A stretch of 64,000 bases of DNA from an uncultured Blastocatellia bacterium (GTDB taxonomy: Bacteria; Acidobacteriota; Blastocatellia; HR10), in assembly GCA_937934295.1 (NCBI GenBank), contig CALHAI010000021.1, forward strand, positions 1 through 64,000, read 5' to 3'. Of this stretch, positions 20,379 through 30,525 are shown piece after piece; the first letter of the stretch is position 1, and each line of letters begins with the position of its first letter. The notes beneath the pieces are model-generated. The model had not been told where the DNA came from. It saw nothing but the letters and a program-made list of their open reading frames with translations, and did not search any database. The translations under genes were made by a program, and so were the position numbers.

Positions 20379-21752
20379 TCATGTCGTCCCGAGCTGATGA
20401 TGGATGAGGTCGGCCAGCGTCGCGGCGATCTCCTGCACCAGGTCTTCCACATCGGCTTCGACCATCACGCGCGCGACGGGCTCGGTCCCCGAATAGCGCA
20501 CGAGCACGCGCCCGCGGTCGCCAAGCCGTTCTCTCGCTTCCGCGAGAGCGCGCGGGAATCCAGGGATCGTCTCCAGCGGCGGCTTCTCCCGAACGCGCAC
20601 GTTGAGCACCCGTTGGGGATAGCGCGTGAATCCCGCACGCAGTTCGGGGAGATCGCGCCCGGTCTCCTGCATCACATTCAAGATGAGCAGCGCCGTGAGC
20701 AAGCCGTCGCCCGTCGGGCTGATCTCCGGCAGGATGAGGTGCCCCGAAGGCTCCCCGCCAAGCGAGGCGCCGCGCTCCAGGAGCTGCTCCAGCACGTACC
20801 GATCTCCGACCTTCGTCCGCACCAGCGCGATCCCGCGTCGCGCGAGCGCTTGTTCGAGCCCGAAATTCGTCATCTCCGTTCCCACGACTACGTTTCCGCG
20901 CAGTTGGCCTCGCTCCTGCAAATACGTCGCCAGGATGTAGAGCGCATCATCGCCATCGAGCAGCTCCCCCGTGCGCGCGATGAACACGACGCGATCGGCA
21001 TCGCCATCCACGGCGATGCCCACGTCACAGCCGCGCTTTACGACCAACTGGCGCAGTGCTTCGGGATAGAGCGATCCACATTCGTGATTGATATTGCGAC
21101 CATCGGGAGTGATCCCCAGGGCGTCCAGGCGTGCCCCTAATTCTCCGAAGAGCTGCGGGCCGAGCCGATAAGCCGCCCCATTCGCCCCGTCGAAGCCCAA
21201 CCGCCAGCCCGCAAGCGGTCGGTCCCCGCTTGAGGCGCCCAGGCCGCGCTCGCGCAGGAATCGGAGATATTCGGTCGCGAAGCGCTCCCCCTCGGATTCG
21301 AGATATGGCGCGCCATCTTGGGGGCCTCGGACCTCAAACTCCGGATCGCGCGCGAGCGCTTCGATCTCTCGCTCGATGGCTGCCTCTTGCGCGTCGCTCA
21401 GCTTCATCCCCTCGGTGGAGAAGATCTTGATCCCGTTGTCGCGATACGGATTGTGCGAAGCCGAGATGACGACGCCCCCGTTCAGTTCCGCATGCGCGCG
21501 CACCAGATATGCGATGCCCGGCGTCGTGAAGACGCCAGCGCTCACCGCCTCGCCTCCGGCCGCCTGCACGCCCGCGGCGAAGAGGCATTCGATCCATGGA
21601 CCAGATTCCCGCGTATCGCGCCCAAGGAGCACTCGAAGCGGCTGGCCGAGCGCGCGCACTAAGGCGATCCCGCACGCGAAGATCGTGCGCGCATCCAGCG
21701 GATACTCACCCGCGATCCCGCGAATCCCATCCGTGCCGAAAAGTCGCGCCAT
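20379..21752 (-). CDS. glmM: Phosphoglucosamine mutase
   Basis: LFGTDGIRGIAGEYPL, VVISASHNPYRDNGIKIFS, DGDADRVVF. Confidence 0.95.
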   Translation of the reverse strand: MARLFGTDGIRGIAGEYPLDARTIFACGIALVRALGQPLRVLLGRDTRESGPWIECLFAAGVQAAGGEAVSAGVFTTPGIAYLVRAHAELNGGVVISASHNPYRDNGIKIFSTEGMKLSDAQEAAIEREIEALARDPEFEVRGPQDGAPYLESEGERFATEYLRFLRERGLGASSGDRPLAGWRLGFDGANGAAYRLGPQLFGELGARLDALGITPDGRNINHECGSLYPEALRQLVVKRGCDVGIAVDGDADRVVFIARTGELLDGDDALYILATYLQERGQLRGNVVVGTEMTNFGLEQALARRGIALVRTKVGDRYVLEQLLERGASLGGEPSGHLILPEISPTGDGLLTALLILNVMQETGRDLPELRAGFTRYPQRVLNVRVREKPPLETIPGFPRALAEARERLGDRGRVLVRYSGTEPVARVMVEADVEDLVQEIAATLADLIHHQLGTT

Positions 21753-21775
21753 CCTCTCCCCCAGTCTGGGAACAG

Positions 21776-22741
21776 CTATTTCAGAAAGCGAAGCCTCACG
21801 CGCTCAGGCTCGCAGCGTGCCTCGGTCGCGCGCAGGCCCGTTGGCAAGTGCACGGTGAGAGCGACCTCCCGATCCTCCCCGCGCTTTGGAAGAAGCGCCG
21901 CATCCGAGAGCGCCACGCGAATCTCCTGCTCCCGCAGCGCATGAAGCATCGAGCGCGGCCCTCTCACGATGACGTCCACAACCCGGGGGGTAACCTCCAC
22001 GCCTTTCACTCCGACGACGATCGGACGCTTCGGAAAACGTCGCTCCACCACCTCTTCGACGTGGATCGTGACCGTCGCTTCCTGGGGCACGACGCGCGCG
22101 GATTCGAGTCCCGTCAGGTCCAGCGGCGCCGTGACCGTGAGCGAGGAATTCACCCCGGCGAGCGAGATCGCGCGCGTTGGGAGATTCTCGATCCGGCTCA
22201 CCACCCGTTCCGGCCCGGTGACCTGCGCCCGCTCGGGCTGCACCTGGTAGCCGAGCACCACGTAGTTCGTCGCCAGCGAGCGCTCCTCGATGTGCGGGCG
22301 AATGGGGACCGTGTGCGTGATCACGCGCTGTACTTCAATGGGCAGCGTCGGCGGATCAATGCGCAGGACCTCGATCCCCGTCGGTCGCCGCACGAAGCTC
22401 GCGTCCAGTGTCAGCAGATGCTGCCCTGAAGCGAGTGAGCTCGCGTCCACCCAGACCATGACATCCTCCGGCTTGAGACGCACGATCCGACTGGCCGGCC
22501 CCCGCACGCGCACATCAACGACGCGATAGGCCACACTTGTCACCACGATGTCCGGCCGCGCCGTCCACACGCGCACCGGCACATTGTAGAGCATCACGTC
22601 GCGCTGCGCATGCTCGGACGAGACGGTGAACCATAGCATGAGCGCCAAGCCCAGTGCCGCAAGCTTCAGCCCGAAATTCGTGAGGATCGCGCGACGAAGC
22701 GCTTCCAGAAGGAGGCGTCCACCGTATCGCTCCTCTCTCAT
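21776..22741 (-). CDS. cdaR: YbbR-domain protein (CdaR-like)
   Basis: N-terminal TM ILTNFGLKLAALGLALMLWFTVSSE followed by YbbR-type repeats; lies between cdaA and glmM. Confidence 0.8.
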   Translation of the reverse strand: MREERYGGRLLLEALRRAILTNFGLKLAALGLALMLWFTVSSEHAQRDVMLYNVPVRVWTARPDIVVTSVAYRVVDVRVRGPASRIVRLKPEDVMVWVDASSLASGQHLLTLDASFVRRPTGIEVLRIDPPTLPIEVQRVITHTVPIRPHIEERSLATNYVVLGYQVQPERAQVTGPERVVSRIENLPTRAISLAGVNSSLTVTAPLDLTGLESARVVPQEATVTIHVEEVVERRFPKRPIVVGVKGVEVTPRVVDVIVRGPRSMLHALREQEIRVALSDAALLPKRGEDREVALTVHLPTGLRATEARCEPERVRLRFLK

Positions 22742-22756
22742 GCTGCCCTCGCGCGA

Positions 22757-23584
22757 CTATATCGAGCCCACGCGGGAGAGTTCGCGCGATACGCGCCGCG
22801 GCTCCGAAAGCCAGGTGCGGAGGAAATGGCGAAGCCGCGTCGCATCCAGATGACGAGAGATGTGCCCCTCGGCGACGAACGAGATGATGCCCGTCTCCTC
22901 GGAGACGACGATGGCGACGGCATCCGTGTCCTCGGTGATCCCGATGGCCGCGCGATGGCGCGTGCCCAGTTCCTTGGAGAGCTGCGGATTCAGCGTGAGC
23001 GGGAGGAAACAACTGGCCGCCACAATGCGATCCCCGCGAATGATGACCGCCCCATCATGCAACGGAACGCGCGGGTTGAAGATGGAGACCAGCAAATCAT
23101 ACGAGACGCGCGCATCCAACCGCACGCCCGTCTCGATGAAGCTCTGCAGTCCCACGTTGCGCTCGAAGACGATCAACGCCCCGATCCGCTCGGCCGCCAG
23201 CGTCGTGACGGCGAGGATCACTTCCTCGAACAACTGCTCGTATTCGCTGCGCCGCAATCCGCGTCCGCCAAACGGGCGCGGCAGATACCGACCGAATTGA
23301 ACGAGCGCGGAGCGAATCTCGTTCTGGAAGATGACGATGACGGCGATGCCGATATAGAGCATGGCATTCCGCAAGACGAATTCAAGCGTTGGGAGCCGGG
23401 CCCACGTCGCCAGCAGATAGAGCGCGCCGAGCACGAGCAACCCATAGACCATCTGGATGGCGCGCGTATCCTTGATCAGTTTCAAGATGCCGTAGATGAG
23501 GAAGGCCACCACCGCGATGTCAATTACTTCGCGCCCCGTCAGATGCGCCAGGGCATCCCAAAAGGCCTTCAGCGCCGCGCCCAT
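22757..23584 (-). CDS. cdaA: Membrane diadenylate cyclase CdaA (DisA_N domain)
   Basis: Three TM helices; PLHDGAVIIRGDRI and GTRHRAAIGITEDTDAVAIVVSEETG catalytic motifs (DGA / RHR). Confidence 0.93.
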   Translation of the reverse strand: MGAALKAFWDALAHLTGREVIDIAVVAFLIYGILKLIKDTRAIQMVYGLLVLGALYLLATWARLPTLEFVLRNAMLYIGIAVIVIFQNEIRSALVQFGRYLPRPFGGRGLRRSEYEQLFEEVILAVTTLAAERIGALIVFERNVGLQSFIETGVRLDARVSYDLLVSIFNPRVPLHDGAVIIRGDRIVAASCFLPLTLNPQLSKELGTRHRAAIGITEDTDAVAIVVSEETGIISFVAEGHISRHLDATRLRHFLRTWLSEPRRVSRELSRVGSI

Positions 23585-23688
23585 GTCGTTCGCTCGCCCC
23601 TTCGAGGGATCCCCATGCAGGGGTCATCCCGAGAGGAATGGGGAAGATCAGCCGCCGCGGCTCCCGTGATCTCCCCCCTGATGCGGGA

Positions 23689-24126
23689 TCACGCGCCTTC
23701 AACGACCTCGATGGTCACCGCTTCGACCTCTCCGGAGATGATCCGGTAGGCCCGAAGGTCCAGCGCCGGCTGGAGCGAAATTATAAAATAGACGGCCTCC
23801 GGATAGTAAGCCCGCTCGACATCCGTCGCCGAGGGGTGCGCCGCCGACGTCGGATGTGAGTGATAGATGCCGAGCAACTCCTCCCCGCGAGCCCGCATGG
23901 CGCGAAACGCCTCCAGCACATCCTGCACATCGGCGAAGTACTCGACCGTCGGCCGCGCGGCTACGTTGCGCAAGGGATAAATGGCCTCGATGAGGCCTCG
24001 GCGTCCGGCCAAGAATCCGCAACACTCTCGCGGAGCCGCCGCACGCGCTTCGCGCTCAAGCTGCTCCAGGACCGCCCGCGTCACCTGAATGCGAGGGGTA
24101 TCAGAGGAAGAGCACGCCGTGCGCAC
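23689..24126 (-). CDS. JAMM/MPN+ metalloprotease-like protein
   Basis: PRECCGFLAGR and YHSHPTSAAHPSATDVERA match the E...HxHPxxxxxPSxxD JAMM signature. Confidence 0.82.
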   Translation of the reverse strand: MRTACSSSDTPRIQVTRAVLEQLEREARAAAPRECCGFLAGRRGLIEAIYPLRNVAARPTVEYFADVQDVLEAFRAMRARGEELLGIYHSHPTSAAHPSATDVERAYYPEAVYFIISLQPALDLRAYRIISGEVEAVTIEVVEGA

Positions 24127-25744
24127 GAGTGTCCGGCTCCAGCTCCTCGCGGATCGCGCAGAAGAGGCGCATGCCGTATCGCGCCAGGAAAGAGAAGGCG
24201 TTCATCGCACGCTCCTGCAACATCCCCTGTGGCGCCAGCGCGAGCACCAGACGCTGCGCCTGTCGGGAGAGCACCTCGTCTCGCCGCGCGCGCGCTTGTA
24301 GATAGTGTTGCCGTAAGGTCTCGATCTGGCGCCGCATCGCCTCCTTGGTGCGCTCGAGCGGCCGCTCGAGCGTCGGCTCCGCATCTCGCAAGAGCGGGCG
24401 CAGCTTCTCCACAGCATCGGCCACCACGCGCTGGGCGTCCTCGAAGAGACGAATGTCATCGAGCGTCCGTTCCAGGAGTCGCTGCCGAATGGCCGCAACG
24501 CCCGCGAAAAGATCCGTCAGCGCGAGGCCGTAGCGCGCGAGAAGTTCGGCCGGACGGGGCTCGACGAGCGTCAGCGACAGGCGCGGACAAAGCCGCGGCG
24601 GCCGCAGATCGAGCGTGGCATAGAGCGGCCCAAGCTGCGCGAAATACGCGATCTCGCTCGGCCCCCCGACGTAGACGAGCGTGGGCAACAGCGCATCTTG
24701 GGCGATCGGGCGCAATGCCACATTCGGACTGAATCGCGTCGGGACCTCCGCGATCTCTTCAAGCAGCCCCTCCGTGCTGAATCCTCTCCCGCTGTCGCGA
24801 GGGACGAAGTGTCCGTCCTCCCACAGGAAGGGACGGCGACGATCCTCCTCCAACAGAAAGAGGAAAGCGCTCCCTCTCTTCGGGTGAATCTGCGGACGAT
24901 ACCCCCGCGCTCTCAGACGCTCGCTCTCGGCGCGCAGTGCCTGGCTCAAGCGCGACCATTCGCGCACGGCGCGCGAGAGAACGGGTACCATCAGGCGTTT
25001 GATCCGCTCATCCGAGGGGTCGAGCAGAATGAGTCCCGTCTCCGCATGGAAGCGCATCATCGTGCGGGCGAACGCTTCGACAAGCGAGACGCCCGGCACA
25101 TAAGTCTCTCGCAGAAGCGCCGCGATTTCCGGCAGAAACTCCGAATCCGGCAGCGCGCGAAGAAGCGTCTCGCGCACCACTTCGATCCGCTCATCCAGCA
25201 CGAGCGCGCTCGCCGGTTTCCCCTCATCGCCTGCCGACGTGGGATATCGCAGCTCCACCCACTCGCCATCGCGTCCGAGAAGGCCGCAGCCGGTCGCTTC
25301 CGCGAGGTCATGATCCTCACTGTGAATCCAGAAGATCGGGACGGCTCGGACGCCGTACGCGCGCACGCGACGGGCGACCACAATGGCCGTCCACGCCTTG
25401 TAGAGGGTGAAGAGCGGCCCCGTAAAGAGTCCGGCTTGTTGGCCGGTGACGATGGCGACCGTCTCCGGCTCAGCCAGCTCTCGAATGGCGGCGCGCGTCG
25501 CTTCGTCCCCCCCCCACCGCGCGTTCTGTTCGCAGAGGACCTGACAGAGCGTCGTTCGTTCGAAAGCCCGTGCGGCCACCTGGCGCGCGCGCTCGCGGAG
25601 CTCTTCCCCCTCGCTCTCGGAAAGCGGCAAAAGCAATCGCCCGCCCCGGTAGAAGTCGGCGACCCTCTCGAAGTCGGTGAGGAAATCGAGGAAGAGCGAG
25701 GGCAGACCCGGAATCCGCGCGAACGCGAGCGGCTCCACCCTCAT
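24101..25744 (-). CDS. bshC: Bacillithiol biosynthesis cysteine-adding enzyme BshC
   Basis: VTGQQAGLFTGPLFTLYKAWTAIVVARR, VPIFWIHSEDHDLAEA, YVGGPSEIAYFAQL; upstream part of the long ORF overlaps the nitrilase gene and is spurious. Confidence 0.88.
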   Translation of the reverse strand: MRVEPLAFARIPGLPSLFLDFLTDFERVADFYRGGRLLLPLSESEGEELRERARQVAARAFERTTLCQVLCEQNARWGGDEATRAAIRELAEPETVAIVTGQQAGLFTGPLFTLYKAWTAIVVARRVRAYGVRAVPIFWIHSEDHDLAEATGCGLLGRDGEWVELRYPTSAGDEGKPASALVLDERIEVVRETLLRALPDSEFLPEIAALLRETYVPGVSLVEAFARTMMRFHAETGLILLDPSDERIKRLMVPVLSRAVREWSRLSQALRAESERLRARGYRPQIHPKRGSAFLFLLEEDRRRPFLWEDGHFVPRDSGRGFSTEGLLEEIAEVPTRFSPNVALRPIAQDALLPTLVYVGGPSEIAYFAQLGPLYATLDLRPPRLCPRLSLTLVEPRPAELLARYGLALTDLFAGVAAIRQRLLERTLDDIRLFEDAQRVVADAVEKLRPLLRDAEPTLERPLERTKEAMRRQIETLRQHYLQARARRDEVLSRQAQRLVLALAPQGMLQERAMNAFSFLARYGMRLFCAIREELEPDTRAHGVLFL

Positions 25745-25857
25745 CGCCCGGCCCGCGCGAACCTGTGCGTCCACACCGGCGGTCACGTCGCCCATGTCAT
25801 GGGGATTATATCGGCGCGCGTCAGCACGAGCAAACGGCGCGTTCCGACCTCGACGAC

Positions 25858-26646
25858 TCACAGGCGATACCACGCCGGACGGCGATCGGCGAAGAGGTCG
25901 TTGAGCGGTGTGACTCGTTTCTCGCAGGCGCGCAGGGGATCTATCTCGATAAGGCCGACGCGTTCTTCCTCGGGCGTGGCTTGGACGAGGAGCGTCCCAT
26001 CGGGAGCGACGATCTGACTGCATCCGGTGAAGATCAAGCTCTGCGGGCCACGCGTCTCCGTGCCGGTGCGATTGGCCAGAACCCAGAAGACGCGGTTCTC
26101 CAGCGCGCGAACGCGCGTCGTGAGTTGTCCCAGACCCGGCAAGATCAAATTCGAGGGGTGACAGATCACCTGCGCGCCGAGCAGGGCCAGCGTCCGCGCC
26201 GCTTCCGGGAAGAAGTGGTCGAAGCACACAAGCAGACCAACTTTCACTCCCTTCGCGTCGAAGATCGGGAAGCCGAGATCGCCCGGATCGAAGAGCTGCT
26301 TCTCCTTGTGAAACAGGTGCATCTTGCGATAGATCCCGATGACGCCCTGCGGGCCGATCAAAACGGCGCTGTTGTAACACCGATCGCCAACGCGTTCGGC
26401 AATCCCGAGCACGATGTGGGCGCCACTGGCTGCGGCGCATTTCTGAAGAAGGTCCGTTGTCGGGCCAGGGATGGGTTCCGCTTGAGGGAGCAGCTCTTCG
26501 CGGCTTGTGAAGAGATAACCTGTCGTCGCCAGCTCCGGCAAGACGATGAGATCCACGTCCAACCCCTGAAGAGCAGCCGCGAGGCGCTCTCGGTTCTTCT
26601 CCACGGCGCCCAGCTCCGGAGCGAATTGATAAAAGGCGAGGCGCAT
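25858..26646 (-). CDS. Carbon-nitrogen hydrolase (nitrilase superfamily)
   Basis: DLIVLPELATTGYLF (E), YRKMHLFHKE (K), GLLVCFDHFFPE (C). Confidence 0.88.
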   Translation of the reverse strand: MRLAFYQFAPELGAVEKNRERLAAALQGLDVDLIVLPELATTGYLFTSREELLPQAEPIPGPTTDLLQKCAAASGAHIVLGIAERVGDRCYNSAVLIGPQGVIGIYRKMHLFHKEKQLFDPGDLGFPIFDAKGVKVGLLVCFDHFFPEAARTLALLGAQVICHPSNLILPGLGQLTTRVRALENRVFWVLANRTGTETRGPQSLIFTGCSQIVAPDGTLLVQATPEEERVGLIEIDPLRACEKRVTPLNDLFADRRPAWYRL

Positions 26647-26657
26647 GTCTCCTCCTT

Positions 26658-27767
26658 CTAGGGCTGCGCGAGGTCGGCGATCCGTCGAGCCAGATCAATG
26701 AGCCGCGCGCCTTCGAGATTCGACATGAGGGCGATGGCCAGCCGATCTTCCGGGCGCATGTAGAGCAAGGTGCTCACGCGCGGCTGTCCCCCCGTATGGA
26801 AGACTTCGCGCCGCCCGCGAAACTCGGACAGGCTCCACCCCAAACCGTATGAGGTCTCGCGCCCGTCGCGTGTCTTCTGCGGCGTCCACATCTGCTCGAG
26901 CGTCTCGTGGCGCAGCAGCTTCCCCTGTTGCAGCGCGATGGCGAAGCGCGCCAGATCGAGCACGGTTGAGCAGAGGCCGCCGCCCGGGATCTTGTTGCTC
27001 GTATCGGCCAGGGGTGAATTCTGCAGTTCGCCGCTGGGCGTCCGCCGATACCCCTGCGCCCGATGCGGGATGAGGGCGAAGACGTCGTCATCGCGCGCGT
27101 GGTCCATGCCGGCGGGTCGGAAGATGTTCTCCCCCACGTAGTCCAGGTAGCTCATCCCCGAGGCGCCTTCGATCGCACAGCCGAGCACGTTGTAACCGTA
27201 GGTCGTGTAAGTGAAGCGCGCTCCCGGCTCATGCTCCAGTGGATCGTCCTTGAAAATTTCCAGCGTGTCCACAATGCGCGTATAATGCCGGGTACTTGTG
27301 ATCTCTTCCGGCCGCTTGTAGTGGCGAATGCCGCTCATATGGGCGAGCAACTGCCGCGCCGTGATCGGCCAGGGCTTCTCGGGGAAGGCCAGGCAATATC
27401 GCTGAATGGGCGCATCCAGATCGAGCTTCCCGCGTTCGACCAGTTGCAACACGGCGACGGCCGTGATCGTCTTGGAGATGGAGGCCAGGCGATAGACAGT
27501 CCGTTCGGTCGCCGGGACCGAATTCTCCAGATCGGCATACCCGAAGCCTTTCGCCCACTGGAGCCGATGTTCGGTCACCAGCGCGATCGAAAGACCTGGG
27601 ATCTTCTGCCGCTCCATCTCGGCTCGGATCACTCGCTCGATCTCGGTCAACTGCGCCGACGAGAGCTGTCCGAACGCGAAGAAACTGGCGCGTGGACCAG
27701 ATGGTCGTTGCACCATCAGGAATGTGGCGATAATGAGGGTCAAGAGCACGCGGGGTCTTCGCCTCAT
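26658..27767 (-). CDS. Serine hydrolase, class C beta-lactamase-related
   Basis: YRLASISKTITAVAVLQLVERGKL (SxxK), FTYTTYGYNVLG (YxN-type). Confidence 0.87.
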   Translation of the reverse strand: MRRRPRVLLTLIIATFLMVQRPSGPRASFFAFGQLSSAQLTEIERVIRAEMERQKIPGLSIALVTEHRLQWAKGFGYADLENSVPATERTVYRLASISKTITAVAVLQLVERGKLDLDAPIQRYCLAFPEKPWPITARQLLAHMSGIRHYKRPEEITSTRHYTRIVDTLEIFKDDPLEHEPGARFTYTTYGYNVLGCAIEGASGMSYLDYVGENIFRPAGMDHARDDDVFALIPHRAQGYRRTPSGELQNSPLADTSNKIPGGGLCSTVLDLARFAIALQQGKLLRHETLEQMWTPQKTRDGRETSYGLGWSLSEFRGRREVFHTGGQPRVSTLLYMRPEDRLAIALMSNLEGARLIDLARRIADLAQP

Positions 27768-27810
27768 GTGCCGTCCTCCTGCGCTTTCCGGGAGATCGCG
27801 TCCCGCGATC

Positions 27811-28500
27811 TCACACCAGGAATGGAATGAAACGCTTCGTGCGCGCGGCGTATTTGAGATAGGCCGCGCCGAACTCCTCCACTGCCTGTCGTTCCTCCTG
27901 CCGCGCGAGCCATACGTAAGCCGCCACCAGAAGCGGCCAGAGCACAAGCGTCACCAGCGAAGGCCAATGCACGAGCCATCCGAACGTGAAGAGCAGAATG
28001 CCCGTGTACTGCGGATGCCGCATGTAACGATAGAGGCCCGTCGTCACCAGCCCGCTCGCACGGTGGATCTGTCGCCAACCGACGGCGATGAGCAGAAGGC
28101 CGAGCAAACTGAGAGCCGTGCCCACCGCTTCCGGATGCCACGCCCCGAACGCCTGCCGATATTCGCGCGCCAGGGTGGGAATCTCCACAAGCGGCGAGAG
28201 CAAGAAGATGACCAAGGGCCAGCCGAACATCTCCGTCATGAGCGCGATGACAAAGGCGATGAATGTCCCACGCGACTTCCAAACGTGTTTGGTCGGCCGC
28301 CGATAGGGCAGCAGTGCCAGAAATGCCAACACGATGGCAATGTTGAGCAGGATGAGCCCTGAGGTGCCAAACGTCTGTCGAACCCAGCGCACCGTGACCG
28401 GCGGCCCATGATGGACGATCTCGATCCCATAGAGCGCAACGAATGCCGCAATGGCCAGCCAGCCGACAAGAGCTTTCGCGGAAATGCTTCGCGAATTCAT
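27811..28500 (-). CDS. Membrane isoprenylcysteine carboxyl methyltransferase-like protein
   Basis: GLYRYMRHPQYTGILLFTFGWLVHWPS ... RQEERQAVEEFGAAYLKYAARTKRFIP; start MNSRSISAKALVG at 28500. Confidence 0.75.
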   Translation of the reverse strand: MNSRSISAKALVGWLAIAAFVALYGIEIVHHGPPVTVRWVRQTFGTSGLILLNIAIVLAFLALLPYRRPTKHVWKSRGTFIAFVIALMTEMFGWPLVIFLLSPLVEIPTLAREYRQAFGAWHPEAVGTALSLLGLLLIAVGWRQIHRASGLVTTGLYRYMRHPQYTGILLFTFGWLVHWPSLVTLVLWPLLVAAYVWLARQEERQAVEEFGAAYLKYAARTKRFIPFLV

Positions 28501-28502
28501 CT

Positions 28503-28916
28503 TCACCTCCCTCGAAGCCGCAGGCGCGCATCGAGCGCCCATCGGCCCGGATCGCCAAAGAAGAAAAGCAGCGCGATCACCAAATACAGCGCCGCCAGCT
28601 CGAACCGCCAATCCGTCGTCAGATGCCGATACACAGCCACAAGCATCGTGATCGCGATCGCACCCGCCGCCCAGCGCGTCAGCAGTCCCACGGCCAGCAA
28701 AAGGCCGCCGAAGAATTCGGCGATGGCGGCCGCTAGGGCAAAGAGCATCGGGAACGGAAATCCCAATCCGGCGACCGTCTGCACAAAGCGCCACTCCTGA
28801 TCGTGAAGGAGCAGCGCGTAGGCCGATTTCACCTTCGCCCAACCATGGAAGGCCGCCAACATGCCTCCGGCACAGACGCGAACGAGAAGGAGTCCGAAGT
28901 CGCTTCGATAGGCCAT
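28503..28916 (-). CDS. DoxX family membrane protein
   Basis: LLLVRVCAGGMLAAFHGWAKV ... FFGGLLLAVGLLTRWAAGAIAITMLVAVYRH. Confidence 0.82.
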   Translation of the reverse strand: MAYRSDFGLLLVRVCAGGMLAAFHGWAKVKSAYALLLHDQEWRFVQTVAGLGFPFPMLFALAAAIAEFFGGLLLAVGLLTRWAAGAIAITMLVAVYRHLTTDWRFELAALYLVIALLFFFGDPGRWALDARLRLRGR

Positions 28917-28957
28917 CGTCTAATCCTCCCTCGGATGACCGAGCGCCATCGCCGCAC

Positions 28958-29554
28958 TCATCTCGACCAGGGCTCCAGTTCTAATTCCAAGCCTCGACCC
29001 ATCCGCTCCGAATGTTGCTTGTGCCGCCGCACCCGTTCGAGCGGAATATGGACAAGATGCGAGGCATCGTCCTGCCGCTCGGGGAAGAGGCGGATCGTCA
29101 CCGTTCCCGTCGGCTGCCGCATCCGCTCGGCGTCTTCGGGCGAGACGTACCCGATGAGCACGGGAGAGCCATCGCGCAGCTTATGCATCTCATAGCTCAG
29201 GAAGATCTTCTTCCGAAACAACGGCGCGTCCCATTGCCCGACGGCGTTGGTGAACCCGTACACCCCATCCGGCAGTTGATCAATTCCCATGCCCTCCTCT
29301 TCCTCCGTGAGCGGTCGGACGCCGTGTTCCTCTCGCAGCGCAATGCGTTCCGGCTCCTCGATCACGATGCCTCCATCAAAAGAGCGATTCACACTGGTCG
29401 AGGTCTCCTCCCGCCGTCGCCGGAACCGGGAGAAGAATCCCACCATCACGCTGACACCCGCCAGCGCCAAGAGGTCGTTGCTCAGGATCATGCAGGTGAG
29501 AGTCGAAAACGGGATCGCCATGGCTACTCCCTCCTCCACGCGACCCGATGGCAT
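28958..29554 (-). CDS. Hypothetical membrane-anchored protein
   Basis: N-terminal hydrophobic segment followed by a soluble region; 198 aa, in line with neighbours. Confidence 0.55.
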   Translation of the reverse strand: MPSGRVEEGVAMAIPFSTLTCMILSNDLLALAGVSVMVGFFSRFRRRREETSTSVNRSFDGGIVIEEPERIALREEHGVRPLTEEEEGMGIDQLPDGVYGFTNAVGQWDAPLFRKKIFLSYEMHKLRDGSPVLIGYVSPEDAERMRQPTGTVTIRLFPERQDDASHLVHIPLERVRRHKQHSERMGRGLELELEPWSR

Positions 29555-29647
29555 GTTCCATCGGATTCCGTTTCGCTCTCATCGGCAAACGCGATGCTGT
29601 TCTCGGCCCACAGAGTGTAGCGAGCTGCTTAAGGGTGGACAAGCGCA

Positions 29648-30511
29648 TCACCGCCTCCTGGAAGCTGCGGCGTTCCACGACGCGCTCGACACTTCCGGCG
29701 CGCCTTCGCGCTGAGCGAGGGCGCGCTCGACCGGCTCGGCGACGATCCGATGTACGCGCTCCATGAGCGCATCAATGTCCACTTTGCGCATCCCCCGGGT
29801 CTCGATCGTATCGTGGATGTAAACGGTGATCGCCGAAGGGTAGAGCATCCAGCTCCCCGTCCGATGGAATTCATACGAGCCGACAATGCTCATGGGGACG
29901 ATGGGATAGCCCGTATACTGAGCCAGGACGAATGCCCCGCGTTGGAAGGGGCCGACGTGACCGGTGCGCGTCCGCGTCCCCTCGGCGAAGATGATCAGGC
30001 TGATGCCGTCATCGAGCGCTTGCTTGGCGCGCCGGAGCAGGCGGCGAAAGGCCGCCGGATTATTTGTGTCCTTCGGCACCGGGATATTGCCGAAGCGCTT
30101 CATCATCCACCCGTAGGCCGGAATCTTGAAATGCGTCTCCAGCTCCAGCCCGCGCACGAACTGCGGGATAGCCGAATAGATCACGAACGCATCGAAGATG
30201 TTCACATGATTGCAGACGAAGATGCTCGTGCGCGCGGGGTCGAACCCCGGCGCGTAGCGCACGTGAAAGCGAACGCCGGCCAGCCGCAGGACGTTGCGGA
30301 AGAACCACCGCTGCGGGCGATCGTTCTTGCGCGGATCAATGAACATCCCCAAGATGATGAGGAACGTGCACACGGGGAAGAAGTGCAGGATGCTCACGAT
30401 CCAGAGGAACGCGCTGCGGAGCACCAGATAGAGCTGGCGCAGCCAGCTTCTGGGCATGGTCTCGCGCTGCGGCCACGTTTGTGCGAGCGCTTTCAGGCGT
30501 TCAATCCTCAT
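29648..30511 (-). CDS. plsC: 1-acyl-sn-glycerol-3-phosphate acyltransferase (PlsC family)
   Basis: FVCNHVNIFDAF (NHxxxxD variant), FAEGTRTRTGHVGPFQRGAFVLAQ, YPIVPMSIVGS. Confidence 0.87.
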   Translation of the reverse strand: MRIERLKALAQTWPQRETMPRSWLRQLYLVLRSAFLWIVSILHFFPVCTFLIILGMFIDPRKNDRPQRWFFRNVLRLAGVRFHVRYAPGFDPARTSIFVCNHVNIFDAFVIYSAIPQFVRGLELETHFKIPAYGWMMKRFGNIPVPKDTNNPAAFRRLLRRAKQALDDGISLIIFAEGTRTRTGHVGPFQRGAFVLAQYTGYPIVPMSIVGSYEFHRTGSWMLYPSAITVYIHDTIETRGMRKVDIDALMERVHRIVAEPVERALAQREGAPEVSSASWNAAASRRR

Positions 30512-30525
30512 GACCTTCCTCCTGC

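Noticed and set aside
24101-26698. 865-aa version of bshC
   Set aside because: The N-terminal ~300 aa is the antisense/alternate frame of the nitrilase gene; true start is around 25744-25795.
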